DNA of 64,000 nucleotides, taken from NCBI RefSeq assembly GCF_000478275.1, contig NZ_ASJB01000028.1, forward strand, positions 62,001 through 126,000, in the 5' to 3' direction. The translations under genes and the position numbers were made by a program. The DNA is from Amycolatopsis orientalis DSM 40040 = KCTC 9412 (GTDB lineage: Bacteria > Actinomycetota > Actinomycetes > Mycobacteriales > Pseudonocardiaceae). How positions within the stretch are numbered: the stretch's first letter is position 1; every line of letters begins with the position of its first letter. The notes beneath the pieces are model-generated. The model did not search any database and was not told where the DNA came from. It was given only the letters and a program-made list of their open reading frames with translations. Shown in pieces: positions 25,445 through 56,411 of this stretch.

Positions 25445-27198
25445 CCCGTGAACTGCTCCCCACCGCCGACGGCAAGCGGATCCGCGCCGTCCTGGGCGAA
25501 CTGCTCCGCACTTCGAAGGCCCGTGCCGCCGGCGCGCTCGCGATGCTCGTCGGCGCGACCGCCATCGGGCTGCTCACCGCTCCCCTGCTCGGCCACATCG
25601 TCGATCTCGTCACCGGGAAACGACCGGCCACCGAGCTGACCACCCCGGTGGTGGCGCTGGTACTGGTCGCCATCGCCCAGGCGATCGCGACCGCGCTGGG
25701 CGTCTCGCTGACCGCGCGACTCGGCGAGACCCTGCTCGCGGAACTGCGCGAACGGTTCGTGGACCGCGCCCTGGGCCTCCCGCTGGAGCAGGTCGAACGC
25801 GCGGGTTCCGGCGACCTGACCGCCCGGGTCACCAACGACGTCACGGTGGTGGCGAGGGCGGTCCGCGAGGCCTTGCCCGAACTGGGCCGCTCGGTACTGA
25901 CCATCGTGCTGACGCTCGGCGCCCTCGCCGTCCTCGACTGGCGGTTCCTCCTGGCGGCACTGCTGGCGGCCCCGATCCAGCTGCACACCGTGCGCTGGTA
26001 CGTCCGCAACGCAGTCCCGCTGTACGCGGAGCAGCGGATCGCGACGGGTTCCCAGCAGCAGCAACTGCTCGACACGATCGGCGGCGCGAAGACCGTGCGC
26101 GCCTTCCGCCTCGCCGACGCCCACGTGGAGCGGGTCCGGCAGCGATCGGAGGGCGCGATGGACCTGATGCTGCGTGGCGTCCGGCTGATGACGAGGTTCT
26201 TCGCCCGGCTCAACCTCGCCGAGTTCGTCGGTCTCTCCGCCATGCTCGCGGCCGGTTTCCTGCTGGTGGGCGCCGACGCGGTGACCATCGGCGCGGCGAC
26301 GGCGGCGGCGTTGTACTTCCACAGTCTCTTCGGCCCGATCAACACCGCGCTGGCACTGGTGGACGACGCGCAGGCCGCCGCGGCGAGCCTCGCCCGCCTG
26401 GTCGGCGTCGCCGACCTCCCCGCGCCGCGGGAACCCCAGCGGCCCGCGAAACCCGTTGACGCGTCGGTGAAAGCGGCGGGCGTCTCCCATTCCTATGTGG
26501 ACGGACACCCGGTGCTGCGGGACGTCGACCTGAGTCTCGCCCCCGGTGAGCGGGTCGCGCTCGTCGGGGCCAGCGGCGCCGGGAAGACGACACTGGCCAA
26601 GCTGATCGCCGGGATCCACACCCCCGCCGCGGGCACGGTCTCCGTCGGCGGCGTACCGCTCGACGAACTCGGCCCGTCCGCGACCCGGCAGGCCGTCGCG
26701 CTGATCAGCCAGGAGGTGCACGTCTTCGCCGGTTCGCTGGCGGACGACCTCCGGCTCGCCCGGCCGGACGCGTCCGACGAGGATCTGTTGGCGGCATTGG
26801 ACAAGGTCGGCGCACGCGGCTGGGCGGAAGCGCTGGGCGAAGGCCTCGCGACCGTGGTCGGCGAAGGCGGTCACCAGCTGACGGTCACCCAGTCCCAGCA
26901 ACTGGCGCTGGCCAGGCTGGTCCTCGCGGATCCGCCGATCGCGATCCTCGACGAGGCCACCGCCGAAGCCGGGAGCGCGGGCGCGAAGACCCTCGAAGCC
27001 GCCGCGGCGGCCGCGCTCGAAGGCCGGACCGGCCTGGTCGTCGCGCACCGGCTGACGCAGGCGGCGGCTTCGGACCGCGTCGTCGTGCTCGACGCGGGCG
27101 TGGTCGTCGAGAGCGGGACGCACGACGAACTCGTCGCCTCCGGTGGCCGGTACGCGACGTTGTGGGCGGCCTGGTCGGACAACCGTTCACGGACGTGA
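25441..27198 (+). CDS. ABC exporter half-transporter, catalytic partner
   Basis: A 585-residue TMD-NBD protein with an intact Walker A (VALVGASGAGKTTLAKLIAG) and Walker B (PPIAILDEATAEAGSAGAKT), but the signature is GGHQLTVTQSQQLALARLVL in place of LSGGQ. It thus complements the upstream protein: its P-loop plus the partner's LSGGQ gives one proper ATP site, and the other site is broken on both sides. Six membrane helices lie in about residues 25-320. Heterodimer with the 23759 product is near certain from overlap and complementarity. Confidence 0.9.
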   Translation: MTRELLPTADGKRIRAVLGELLRTSKARAAGALAMLVGATAIGLLTAPLLGHIVDLVTGKRPATELTTPVVALVLVAIAQAIATALGVSLTARLGETLLAELRERFVDRALGLPLEQVERAGSGDLTARVTNDVTVVARAVREALPELGRSVLTIVLTLGALAVLDWRFLLAALLAAPIQLHTVRWYVRNAVPLYAEQRIATGSQQQQLLDTIGGAKTVRAFRLADAHVERVRQRSEGAMDLMLRGVRLMTRFFARLNLAEFVGLSAMLAAGFLLVGADAVTIGAATAAALYFHSLFGPINTALALVDDAQAAAASLARLVGVADLPAPREPQRPAKPVDASVKAAGVSHSYVDGHPVLRDVDLSLAPGERVALVGASGAGKTTLAKLIAGIHTPAAGTVSVGGVPLDELGPSATRQAVALISQEVHVFAGSLADDLRLARPDASDEDLLAALDKVGARGWAEALGEGLATVVGEGGHQLTVTQSQQLALARLVLADPPIAILDEATAEAGSAGAKTLEAAAAAALEGRTGLVVAHRLTQAAASDRVVVLDAGVVVESGTHDELVASGGRYATLWAAWSDNRSRT

Positions 27199-27241
27199 TC
27201 CGGGACGCAGTGGCGCCGGTTGCAATCGGCCGTCCGGCGTC

Positions 27242-27260
27242 TTAGGTTAGGCAAACCTGA
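27242..27260. promoter_or_regulatory. IdeR/DmdR-like iron box
   Basis: TTAGGTTAGGCAAACCTGA agrees with the consensus at 17 of 19 positions, the best in the window. It lies 48 bases upstream of the siderophore-binding lipoprotein gene. Confidence 0.8.
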
Positions 27261-27308
27261 ATCTCGATTAATCCGGCTTCGCGCCGGATCGCCGATCAAG
27301 AAGGACGG

Positions 27309-28397
27309 ATGATGGCCCGAATCCCCACCCTCTCCGCCGTGCGCGGACGCCTGAAGACCGCCGGCGTCCTGGCGTCCGCCCTGGTACTGGCCGCCACGCT
27401 CACCGCGTGCGGAGGTGGTGGCGAACCGGCCACCCCGGCCGCGCAGAACGCCGCCGGTTCGGCGGTCGACGCGAACGCGTTCCCGACGACGATCGAGCAC
27501 AAGTACGGCAGCACCACCATCACGCAGGAGCCCAAGCGGGTCGTCACGGTCGGCCTGACCGAGCAGGACGCGCTGCTCGCCCTCGGCGTGGTCCCGGTCG
27601 GCGTCACCGAATGGCTCGGCAAGTTCCCCGGCACCATCGGCCCGTGGGCGACCGACAAACTCGGCGGTGCCGCGCTGCCGGAGGTCCTCAAGGACGTCGA
27701 CGGGCCGCAGTACGAGAAGATCGCCGCGCTGAAGCCGGATCTGATCATCGCGCTGTACTCCGGGCTCACCAAGGAGCAGTACGACAAGCTGAGCCAGATC
27801 GGCGTCCCGGTCGTCGCGCAGCCGAAGGAGTACAACGACTACGGCATCCCGTGGAACGAGGCGACCAAGAAGGTCGGCCAGGCCGTCGGGCGTGCCACCA
27901 AGGCGAACGAACTGGTCAAGGGTGTCGAGGACAAGTTCGCCCAGGTCCGCAAGGAGCACCCGGAGTTCCAGGGCAAGTCGGCGCTGATGGCGTCGACCTA
28001 CGAGGGTTATTTCGTCTACGGCAGCCAGGACGGCCGCTCGCACATCCTCGAATCGCTCGGCTTCAAGCTGCCCGCCGATCTCGACGCCGCCATCGGTGAC
28101 AAGTTCGGCAAGAGCCTCAGCGCCGAACGGACCGACCTGCTCGACCGCGACGCGCTGGTGTGGCTCATCGACACCCCGGCGAAGGCGCAGGAGATCCTCG
28201 GCAAGGACGCGCTCTACAGTGGACTGAAGGTGGCGAAGGAAAAGCGCGAGGTCTTCATCGAGAACGAAGGCACCTATGGCAGCGCGGTCTCGTTCGTGAC
28301 CGTGCTGAGCCTGCCGTACGTGATCGACCGGATCGTCCCGCAGCTGTCCGCCGCCGTCGACGGTGACCCGAAGACCGAGGTCAAACCGGCCGGCTGA
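27309..28397 (+). CDS. Ferric-siderophore-binding lipoprotein
   Basis: A 362-residue class III substrate-binding protein. The signal peptide ends in the lipobox LAATLTACGGGG, so it is anchored outside the membrane. The periplasmic-binding domain begins ITQEPKRVVTVGLTEQDALL and includes GPQYEKIAALKPDLIIALYS and TKEQYDKLSQIGVPVVAQPK. It would hand the ferric siderophore to the FecCD permeases at 21554-23655. Start is ATG 27309 or 27312 after AAGAAGGA. A terminator follows the gene. Confidence 0.93.
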   Translation: MMARIPTLSAVRGRLKTAGVLASALVLAATLTACGGGGEPATPAAQNAAGSAVDANAFPTTIEHKYGSTTITQEPKRVVTVGLTEQDALLALGVVPVGVTEWLGKFPGTIGPWATDKLGGAALPEVLKDVDGPQYEKIAALKPDLIIALYSGLTKEQYDKLSQIGVPVVAQPKEYNDYGIPWNEATKKVGQAVGRATKANELVKGVEDKFAQVRKEHPEFQGKSALMASTYEGYFVYGSQDGRSHILESLGFKLPADLDAAIGDKFGKSLSAERTDLLDRDALVWLIDTPAKAQEILGKDALYSGLKVAKEKREVFIENEGTYGSAVSFVTVLSLPYVIDRIVPQLSAAVDGDPKTEVKPAG

Positions 28398-28411
28398 GCC
28401 CTTGCGGAAAG

Positions 28412-28449
28412 GAAACGGGGCCGCGACTTTTCGCTCGCGGCCCCGTTTC
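28412..28449 (+). terminator. Rho-independent-type terminator
   Basis: GAAACGGGGCCGCGA at 28412-28426 pairs perfectly with TCGCGGCCCCGTTTC at 28435-28449 around an eight-base loop, 14 bases after the binding-protein stop. It also faces the 3' end of the convergent metallophosphoesterase gene. Confidence 0.75.
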
Positions 28450-28463
28450 GTGCGCCATGACGG

Positions 28464-29498
28464 TCAGTGCGGGAATCCCCCGAAGTTGTGCAGCGGGACG
28501 GTGATCTGCTTCAGCCAGGTCTTCGTGGTGAAGTCACGGGCCTTGATGACCACCGAGCCGGGTGAGACCTCGATCTGCAGCCCCTGGTTGAACGCGCCGC
28601 CGAGGGATACTTCCCCGCCCTTGCCGTCGTCGGTCCAGCCGACCTGGACGGCCGCGGTGTTGACCACCGTGAACCCTTCGAGGTTGCCGGTGCCCGGGAC
28701 CACCCGGCGGACCACCCAGTCCGACAGGGTGAGATCCCAGTGCGTGTGCCCGGAGAAGAGGAACACGTCCGGATGGCGCCCGAGGATCGAGAGCAGCCTG
28801 TCCGACTGGAGATAGTCGGAGCGGTAGAGCTTGTTGTGCGTACCGGAAACCGTGTTGGGGAGCGGATGATGGGTCAGCACCATCACCGGGCTCCGCCGGT
28901 TCGACCAGTACCGGAGACGTTGTTCGAGCCAGGTGAACTGGCTGTCGCTCATCCAGACCTCGTCCCACAGCTTGGGGTCGTGGTACTTCGCGTACCGCTC
29001 GGTTCCGAGGCACAGCACCGGAACCCCGCCGAACGACGTCTCGGAGTAGACGGTGTTGCGGCCCGCGAACCGGTAGAAGCTGCGGAACAGGGAATCCTCG
29101 GTGGTCCCGTTCGGCCAGGTCTCCTGCGCGAGCGTGTCGGGGTCCCGCCATTTCGGGACGTAGAACTCGTGGTTGCCGATGGCCCAAGCGATCTCGCGCG
29201 GATGCGGGTGCTTGTCCAAAGTGGACCGCAGCTGGGCGTACTCGAAGTCGTAGCCACGCGGGGTGAGGTCACCCGCGATACCCAGTCCCGCGCTGCCCGG
29301 GTTGATCGCCCGCAGATCGTCGAGCGCCTTGCCGAAGTCGGCCAAGTCACCCTGGATGTCACTGAGGATGTTGAAGCGGACGACGGGCCAGTGCGGCCAT
29401 TTCGCCGGTGGCCCGGGTCGTGCCTCCGCTTGCCCCGGCAGCATCGCCGCCCCCGCCGCCGCGCCACCGGCGGCCACCATGAACGCTCTTCGATCCAT
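28464..29498 (-). CDS. Secreted metallophosphoesterase
   Basis: A 344-residue calcineurin-like phosphoesterase. The five metal-site blocks are FNILSDIQGDL, GLGIAGDLTP, AIGNHEFYV, MVLTHHPLP and FLFSGHTHWDL. The N-terminus MDRRAFMVAAGGAAAGAAML looks like a Tat signal, so it is probably exported. The ATG at 29496-29498 is preferred; a GTG at 29516 would add six residues, and neither has a good ribosome-binding site. It interrupts the siderophore locus between binding protein and MbtH gene without an obvious siderophore role. Confidence 0.85.
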   Translation of the reverse strand: MDRRAFMVAAGGAAAGAAMLPGQAEARPGPPAKWPHWPVVRFNILSDIQGDLADFGKALDDLRAINPGSAGLGIAGDLTPRGYDFEYAQLRSTLDKHPHPREIAWAIGNHEFYVPKWRDPDTLAQETWPNGTTEDSLFRSFYRFAGRNTVYSETSFGGVPVLCLGTERYAKYHDPKLWDEVWMSDSQFTWLEQRLRYWSNRRSPVMVLTHHPLPNTVSGTHNKLYRSDYLQSDRLLSILGRHPDVFLFSGHTHWDLTLSDWVVRRVVPGTGNLEGFTVVNTAAVQVGWTDDGKGGEVSLGGAFNQGLQIEVSPGSVVIKARDFTTKTWLKQITVPLHNFGGFPH

Positions 29499-29562
29499 AA
29501 AGCGAACCGTACTCACGTTTTATTTCGGCAAAGGAAATCAGGGACCAACACTCGGCTCTCGG

Positions 29563-29612
29563 GTCTCGTGAGTGGTAATGACGGTTCTAACCGTCATTAC
29601 CACTCACGAGAC
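29563..29612. repeat. Intergenic hairpin, family A
   Basis: Perfect 24-bp arms (29563-29586 and 29589-29612) with the two-base centre CT, eleven bases after the MbtH stop codon. It is a likely terminator of the 23-kb siderophore operon and the second copy of family A. Confidence 0.75.
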
Positions 29613-29623
29613 CGCAAGCGGGG

Positions 29624-29829
29624 TCAGGACTCCATGGCCTTGACGAGCGAGGCGGGCCGCAGGTCGGTCCAGTTGGTCTCGACGTATTCGAGGCACTCCG
29701 GACGCGAAGCCGGGCCGAACTTCGTGGTCCAGCCCGCCGGGACCTCGACGAACTCGGGCCACAGGCTGTGCTGCCCCTCGTCGTTGACCAGCACCAGGTA
29801 CGTGCCGTCGGGGTTCTCGAACGGGTTCG

Positions 29830-29833
<4 letters not shown>
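29624..29833 (-). CDS. MbtH-like protein
   Basis: A 69-residue MbtH-type chaperone that binds NRPS adenylation domains and supports their activity. [40 protein letters not shown] and [17 protein letters not shown] contain the conserved Trp and SLWP residues. The ATG at 29831-29833 overlaps the NRPS stop (ATGA), so the two are translated together. Confidence 0.96.
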
Positions 29834-52143
<22,310 letters not shown>

Positions 52144-52189
52144 CGGGGTTGCCTCCACCGTTCGAAGAGCGTGAAACGTCGTATGCGGT

Positions 52190-53533
52190 TCAGGCCGGCC
52201 CGGTGGCGCTGACCGCGTACTCGGGCCGGGACGCGTCGGCCGCGCGCCGGTCCACAATGGACTCCAGGATCTCGCCGACCCGGACGGCGGTGTTGGACAG
52301 CAGCGACGACGTGATGCCGTGCGTGTGCTCGGTACCGCCCTGGAGGTAGATCCCGCCGCGCAGCGCCGGTTCGGTGACGATCCGGTAGTCGCGTTCGACG
52401 CGCAGCCTGCCCTCGTCGTCACGAGCGCAGGCGGAGGCGAGTTCGCCGAGCAACGGCGTCGGGTCCGCCGGGCTGTACCCGGTGGCGTACACGACGAAAT
52501 CGGCGTCGAGCCGGGTCCGCTCGCCGGTCTCCAGCGCCTCGATGGTGACCCGCACCCCGGAGCCGGTGTCGGCGACCTCGGTGGGCCGGGAGACGTTGAT
52601 CAGCTTCAGGCGCTCGACGCCCTGGACCTTCTCGCGGTAGACGCGGCGGTACAGCTCGTCGATCAGCTCGATGTCCACGGCCGAGTAGTTGGTCGCGCCG
52701 TGGTAGCGCATCAGGCGTTCCTTGACCTCTTCCGGCGCCTCGTAGAACCGCCCGACCGCCTCGGGGTCGAAGATGCGGTTGGCGAACGCGCTGTCGTCGG
52801 CCGGGCTGTAGCCGTAGCGCGCGAACACCGCGCACACCTCGGCACGCGGGAAGCGGTCGTGCAGCAGGGCGCTGACCTCGGCCGCGCTCTGGCCGGCGCC
52901 GACGACGACGAACCGGCGCGGCTCCTCGGCGGCCATCCCCTCGACGCGGTGCAGCAGTTCGCTGTTGTGCCAGATCCGCGTCCCCGGCGTCACCCCTTCG
53001 GGCAAGTTCGGCCGCAGCCCGGTGCCCATCACCAGGTTGCGGGCGCGCAGGTTCACCAGTTCGCCGTCGGTGCGGGCGTGGACGTCGAAGAACACGATCT
53101 CATCGCCGTCGAAGACGGGCGTCACCGAAAGGACCTCGGTGCCGTAGGAGACCAGGTCGTCGACCTTCGCCGCCGCCCACTCGAAGTAGTCGTGGAACTC
53201 GATTCGCAACGGGAACAGGTTCTTGTGGTTGATGAAATCGACCAGCCGGTCCTTGCTGTGCAGATACGACAGGAAGCTGAACGAACTCGTCGGATTCCGC
53301 ATCGTGGCCAGGTCCTTGAGGAAGGAGACCTGCATGGTGGCATTGTCGAGCAGCATCCCGCGGTGCCAGCCGAAGCGGACCTGGCGCTCCAGGAAGTGGG
53401 CCGTGACGGTCTCGGCCCCGGGTGCGGCGTTGTGCTCGGTGACGGCGATGGCGAGCGCCAGGTTCGACGGACCGAACCCGACCCCGACCACGTCGTAGAC
53501 CGGAACCCGTTCACCGACCACTGCTCGTGCCAT
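52190..53533 (-). CDS. L-ornithine N5-monooxygenase
   Basis: A 447-residue FAD/NADPH-dependent N-hydroxylating monooxygenase (SidA/PvdA/CchB type) that makes N5-hydroxyornithine for the siderophore. [20 protein letters not shown] is the FAD loop, [20 protein letters not shown] and [20 protein letters not shown] are family-specific, [20 protein letters not shown] is the NADPH loop, and [20 protein letters not shown] the C-terminal signature. It is first in the operon, 46 bases ahead of the NRPS, with iron boxes upstream. Ornithine rather than lysine is inferred from the A3 code and formyltransferase. Confidence 0.95.
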   Translation of the reverse strand: MARAVVGERVPVYDVVGVGFGPSNLALAIAVTEHNAAPGAETVTAHFLERQVRFGWHRGMLLDNATMQVSFLKDLATMRNPTSSFSFLSYLHSKDRLVDFINHKNLFPLRIEFHDYFEWAAAKVDDLVSYGTEVLSVTPVFDGDEIVFFDVHARTDGELVNLRARNLVMGTGLRPNLPEGVTPGTRIWHNSELLHRVEGMAAEEPRRFVVVGAGQSAAEVSALLHDRFPRAEVCAVFARYGYSPADDSAFANRIFDPEAVGRFYEAPEEVKERLMRYHGATNYSAVDIELIDELYRRVYREKVQGVERLKLINVSRPTEVADTGSGVRVTIEALETGERTRLDADFVVYATGYSPADPTPLLGELASACARDDEGRLRVERDYRIVTEPALRGGIYLQGGTEHTHGITSSLLSNTAVRVGEILESIVDRRAADASRPEYAVSATGPA

Positions 53534-53583
53534 CTTGAACCCCTAGCGCGGCTCAGCCGCATCTCGGTACTTCGTTACAAAGA

Positions 53584-53602
53584 CCAGGGAACCCTAACCT
53601 AA
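53584..53602. promoter_or_regulatory. IdeR/DmdR-like iron box (minus orientation)
   Basis: Read on the minus strand, TTAGGTTAGGGTTCCCTGG has a perfect left half and matches the consensus at about 14 of 19 positions. It lies 50 bases upstream of the monooxygenase start and is the likely control of the NRPS operon. Confidence 0.6.
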
Positions 53603-53603
53603 G

Positions 53604-53622
53604 TTAGGTGAGGCTCAACTAG
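53604..53622. promoter_or_regulatory. IdeR/DmdR-like iron box (plus orientation)
   Basis: TTAGGTGAGGCTCAACTAG matches about 15 of 19 consensus positions. It directly abuts the minus-orientation box, and together they cover the divergent monooxygenase and formyltransferase promoters. Confidence 0.7.
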
Positions 53623-53670
53623 TACTTTCAGTGGTGATGTTCATCCCTCGACCAGGAGGAGGCCGGTCCC

Positions 53671-54618
53671 ATGCGGGTCGCCATGTTCGGATACCAGACC
53701 TGGGGACACCGCACCCTGCGGGCGTTGATCGACGCGGGCCACGACGTCGCCCTCGTCGTCACCCACCCGAAGAGTGACCACGCCTACGAGAAGATCTGGT
53801 CCGATTCCGTCGCGGACCTCGCCGAGGCCAACGGGATCCGCGCCCTGCTGCGCCAGCGTCCCGACGACGCGGAACTGCTGGCGGAGCTGAAGGAAGCCGA
53901 TCTCGACCTGATCGTCGCCAACAACTGGCGTACCTGGCTGCCGCCCGAGATCTTCGAGATGCCTCGTCACGGCACGCTGAACGTGCACGATTCCCTGCTG
54001 CCCGCCTACGCCGGCTTCTCCCCGCTGATCTGGGCACTCATCAACGGCGAGCCGGAGGTCGGCGTCACCGCCCACATGATGGACGCCGACCTCGACGCGG
54101 GCGACATCGTGCTGCAGCGCTCGGTCCCGGTCGGGCCGAAGGACACGACGACCGACCTCTTCCACCGGACCGTCGACCTCATCGCGCCGATCACCACCGA
54201 CGCCATCGAACTGATCGAGAAGGGGAACTTCACCCCGGTCAAACAGGACCGGTCGAAGGCCAGCTTCTTCCACAAGCGCGCCCTCGAGGACAGCCTCATC
54301 GACTGGTCCTGGCCCGCCGAGGAGATCGAACGGCTGGTGCGCGCCCAGTCCGACCCCTACCCCAACGCCTTCACCTACCACCGCGGGAAGCAACTGCGCG
54401 TCGTCCGCTCGTCGGTGTCGGCCGGGCTCTACGGCGGCACCCCCGGCCGGATCTTCATCCGCGAGGGCGAGGGCGTCGTGATCGTCGCCGGACCGGAGGC
54501 GCGGCGCGGCCGTTCGCACGGGCTCGTCATCGAGCGGGTCCGGACCGAGGACGGCACCGAACTGGCCGCGACCGACTACTTCCGCACCATGGGCGGCTAC
54601 CTCACCGCTCGCCCCTGA
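53671..54618 (+). CDS. N5-hydroxyornithine formyltransferase
   Basis: A 315-residue member of the methionyl-tRNA formyltransferase family, of the siderophore-tailoring kind (CchA/Rft-like). It would move formyl from 10-formyl-tetrahydrofolate to N5-hydroxyornithine. The catalytic region shows LIVANNWRTWLPPEIFEMPR, GTLNVHDSLLPAYAGFSPLI and TAHMMDADLDAGDIVLQRSV (Asn, His, Asp). A C-terminal domain follows from about residue 205. It is divergent from the hydroxylase/NRPS operon under shared iron boxes. The ATG has GGAGG about seven bases upstream. Confidence 0.93.
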   Translation: MRVAMFGYQTWGHRTLRALIDAGHDVALVVTHPKSDHAYEKIWSDSVADLAEANGIRALLRQRPDDAELLAELKEADLDLIVANNWRTWLPPEIFEMPRHGTLNVHDSLLPAYAGFSPLIWALINGEPEVGVTAHMMDADLDAGDIVLQRSVPVGPKDTTTDLFHRTVDLIAPITTDAIELIEKGNFTPVKQDRSKASFFHKRALEDSLIDWSWPAEEIERLVRAQSDPYPNAFTYHRGKQLRVVRSSVSAGLYGGTPGRIFIREGEGVVIVAGPEARRGRSHGLVIERVRTEDGTELAATDYFRTMGGYLTARP

Positions 54619-54660
54619 CCTGCGGTCAGTGAGGGGTCGAGCGTGGCGGATTCGGGACGT

Positions 54661-54703
54661 GTGGGGAAGATTCCGGCCGTCCAACATCCGGAATCTTCCC
54701 CAC
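54661..54703. terminator. Intergenic hairpin after the formyltransferase gene
   Basis: GTGGGGAAGATTCCGG and its exact complement (54688-54703) form a 16-bp stem with an 11-base loop, 43 bases after the stop codon. It is a probable terminator. Confidence 0.6.
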
Positions 54704-54743
54704 TCGGTCACCTAACACGGGTCGTGACCGGCACGACCACCGC

Positions 54744-54790
54744 GACGATGGAGGAATCGGGACACTCAACGTCCCAATTCCTCCATCGTC
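54744..54790. repeat. Second intergenic hairpin
   Basis: GACGATGGAGGAATCGGGAC (54744-54763) pairs with 54771-54790 with a single G-U wobble and a seven-base loop. Its function is unknown: back-up terminator or regulatory RNA structure ahead of the sigma factor gene. The rest of the 54619-54914 gap shows nothing else recognisable. Confidence 0.55.
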
Positions 54791-54914
54791 ATCCCTTGAC
54801 GACCGCCGAACTGACCTGCGGTTAGGCGCTGTCCGGAAAAAAGTCATCGCGGGACCGATGAGTTCCCGCGGAAGGCGCCGTTACATCGGGTAAGAACACT
54901 CGATGGGAGGCTCC

Positions 54915-55877
54915 ATGACCGACACGATCGCCGCCGCGAAGGCGGGGGACGAAACCGCTTTCGCCGCGCTCACCGGACGACACCGGCGGGAACTGCACGT
55001 CCACTGCTACCGGATGCTCGGCTCGTTCGACGAGGCGGAAGACGTCGTCCAGGAAGCGCTGATCAACGCCTGGCGGGGATTGGGCACCTTCGTCGGCGGG
55101 AACTTCCGCGCGTGGCTGTACCGGATCGCCACCAACGCCTGCCTCGACGCGATCCGCAGGAACGAGCGGCGGGTGCCGTCACTGCGCTCGTTCGCCGAAG
55201 TCCCGTGGATCCAGCCTTATCCGGACAGGCTGCTGGACGAGATCGCGCCGCCGGAGGGCGAACCGCACGCGCTCGCCGTCGCCAGGGAAACCATCGAACT
55301 CGCCTTCCTCGCGGTCCTGCAGCTGCTGCCTCCGCAGCAGCGCGCGGTCCTGATCCTGCGCGACGTCCTCGGCTGGCAGGCCGCCGAAGCCGCCGAGCTG
55401 CTGGACCTTTCGGTCCCCGCCGCTAACAGCGCCCTGCAGCGCGGCCGGGCGACCCTGCGGGAACGCCTTCCGCAGCAACGCGGTGAATGGTCCGCGTCGG
55501 CGCCGTCCGAAGAGGAACGCGCGCTGGTCCGGCGGCTCATCGACGCACACGACCGCGGTGACTTCGCCTCGCTGGGCGAACTGGTCCGCGACGACGTCCG
55601 CGTCACGATGCCGCCGGAACCCCACTGCTACATCGGGCTCGAGCACCTCGCCAGGCACGGCAGGACCGCCGAGGAGATGGGCGAATGGCGCGCCGTCGCG
55701 GTCGACGCGAACCGGATGCCCGCCTTCGCCTCGTACCTGCGTCGTCCCGGCGACACCGAGTTCCGGGCGTTCAAACTGGACGTCCTCCGCGTCATCGACG
55801 GCAAAGCCGCCGAGTTCACCACGTTCGACAGCCGACTGTTCCCGGCCTTCGGCCTGGACACCACTCTGAGGGGATGA
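54915..55877 (+). CDS. ECF sigma factor with C-terminal SnoaL-like domain
   Basis: A 320-residue sigma-70 family protein of the actinobacterial long ECF type (SigJ/SigX5-like). Region 2 is HVHCYRMLGSFDEAEDVVQE, then ALINAWRGLGTFVGGNFRAW; region 4 is LLPPQQRAVLILRDVLGWQA, then AAEAAELLDLSVPAANSALQ. From about residue 200 a SnoaL-like/NTF2-fold domain follows (VRRLIDAHDRGDFASLGELV; RVTMPPEPHCYIGLEHLARH), which tunes activity in place of an anti-sigma factor in such families. The ATG at 54915 follows GGGAGG at 54905; an ATG at 54903 would overlap that site. A PPOX-type gene follows after five bases. Confidence 0.88.
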   Translation: MTDTIAAAKAGDETAFAALTGRHRRELHVHCYRMLGSFDEAEDVVQEALINAWRGLGTFVGGNFRAWLYRIATNACLDAIRRNERRVPSLRSFAEVPWIQPYPDRLLDEIAPPEGEPHALAVARETIELAFLAVLQLLPPQQRAVLILRDVLGWQAAEAAELLDLSVPAANSALQRGRATLRERLPQQRGEWSASAPSEEERALVRRLIDAHDRGDFASLGELVRDDVRVTMPPEPHCYIGLEHLARHGRTAEEMGEWRAVAVDANRMPAFASYLRRPGDTEFRAFKLDVLRVIDGKAAEFTTFDSRLFPAFGLDTTLRG

Positions 55878-55882
55878 AGTAA

Positions 55883-56320
55883 ATGCCGGAGAAGATGACC
55901 GACGAGCAGCGTCGTGCCTTTCTCGCCGAGGGGACCCGTACCGCCGTCTTCGCGACGGCCCGCCCGGACGGCAGGCCGCACGCCGTGCCGGTCTGGTTCG
56001 CCGTCGACGGGGAGGACATCCTGGTCAACCTGGGCATCGACACCGTCAAAGGCCGGACTCTCAAGGAGAACCCGCGTGTTGCGGTGGTCGCCGAGGACCC
56101 GCGTCCGCCGTATTCCTTCGTGAGTGTGGAGGGCGTCGCGGAGATCGTTTCGGATCCCGATCAGGTCCGCTCCGGATCGGCGTTGATCGCCGAGCGCTAC
56201 CTCGGCGAGGCCGGGCAAGAGGTGATCGACGGCTGGCTGGAGTACGCGACGTCGCCGGGGAAGGTCCTGGTGCGGGTGCGGCCTGAGAACATCGTGGCGA
56301 TCGCGAAGGTCGGCGGCTGA
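55883..56320 (+). CDS. PPOX-class F420-dependent oxidoreductase
   Basis: A 145-residue split-barrel flavin/deazaflavin protein. FLAEGTRTAVFATARPDGRP, HAVPVWFAVDGEDILVNLGI and KGRTLKENPRVAVVAEDPRP match the F420-binding pyridoxamine-oxidase-like group. Substrate unknown. It lies five bases after the sigma factor gene and ends before a family-A hairpin, so the two form an operon. Confidence 0.87.
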   Translation: MPEKMTDEQRRAFLAEGTRTAVFATARPDGRPHAVPVWFAVDGEDILVNLGIDTVKGRTLKENPRVAVVAEDPRPPYSFVSVEGVAEIVSDPDQVRSGSALIAERYLGEAGQEVIDGWLEYATSPGKVLVRVRPENIVAIAKVGG

Positions 56321-56331
56321 CCACACAGGGC

Positions 56332-56377
56332 CTCGTGAGTGGTAATGACGGTTAGAACCATCGTTACCACTCACGAG
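56332..56377. repeat. Intergenic hairpin, family A
   Basis: Arms 56332-56353 and 56356-56377 pair over 22 bp with two mismatches (ACGGTT against AACCATCG), centre AG. It is the third, most diverged copy of family A and lies just after the PPOX gene. Confidence 0.7.
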
Positions 56378-56411
56378 ACTCTCTTGGCCAAGGCGACCGC
56401 GGGAGGCCAGG

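Noticed and set aside
28464-29498. Metallophosphoesterase as part of siderophore biosynthesis
   Set aside because: It lies inside the locus but has a Tat-like export signal, no iron box and no step in hydroxamate assembly that needs it; it is kept as a separate gene.
52144-52422. N-terminal extension of the NRPS by 93 residues
   Set aside because: The added stretch is low-complexity, overlaps the monooxygenase gene out of frame, and the ATG at 52143 has a good ribosome-binding site and begins the C domain.
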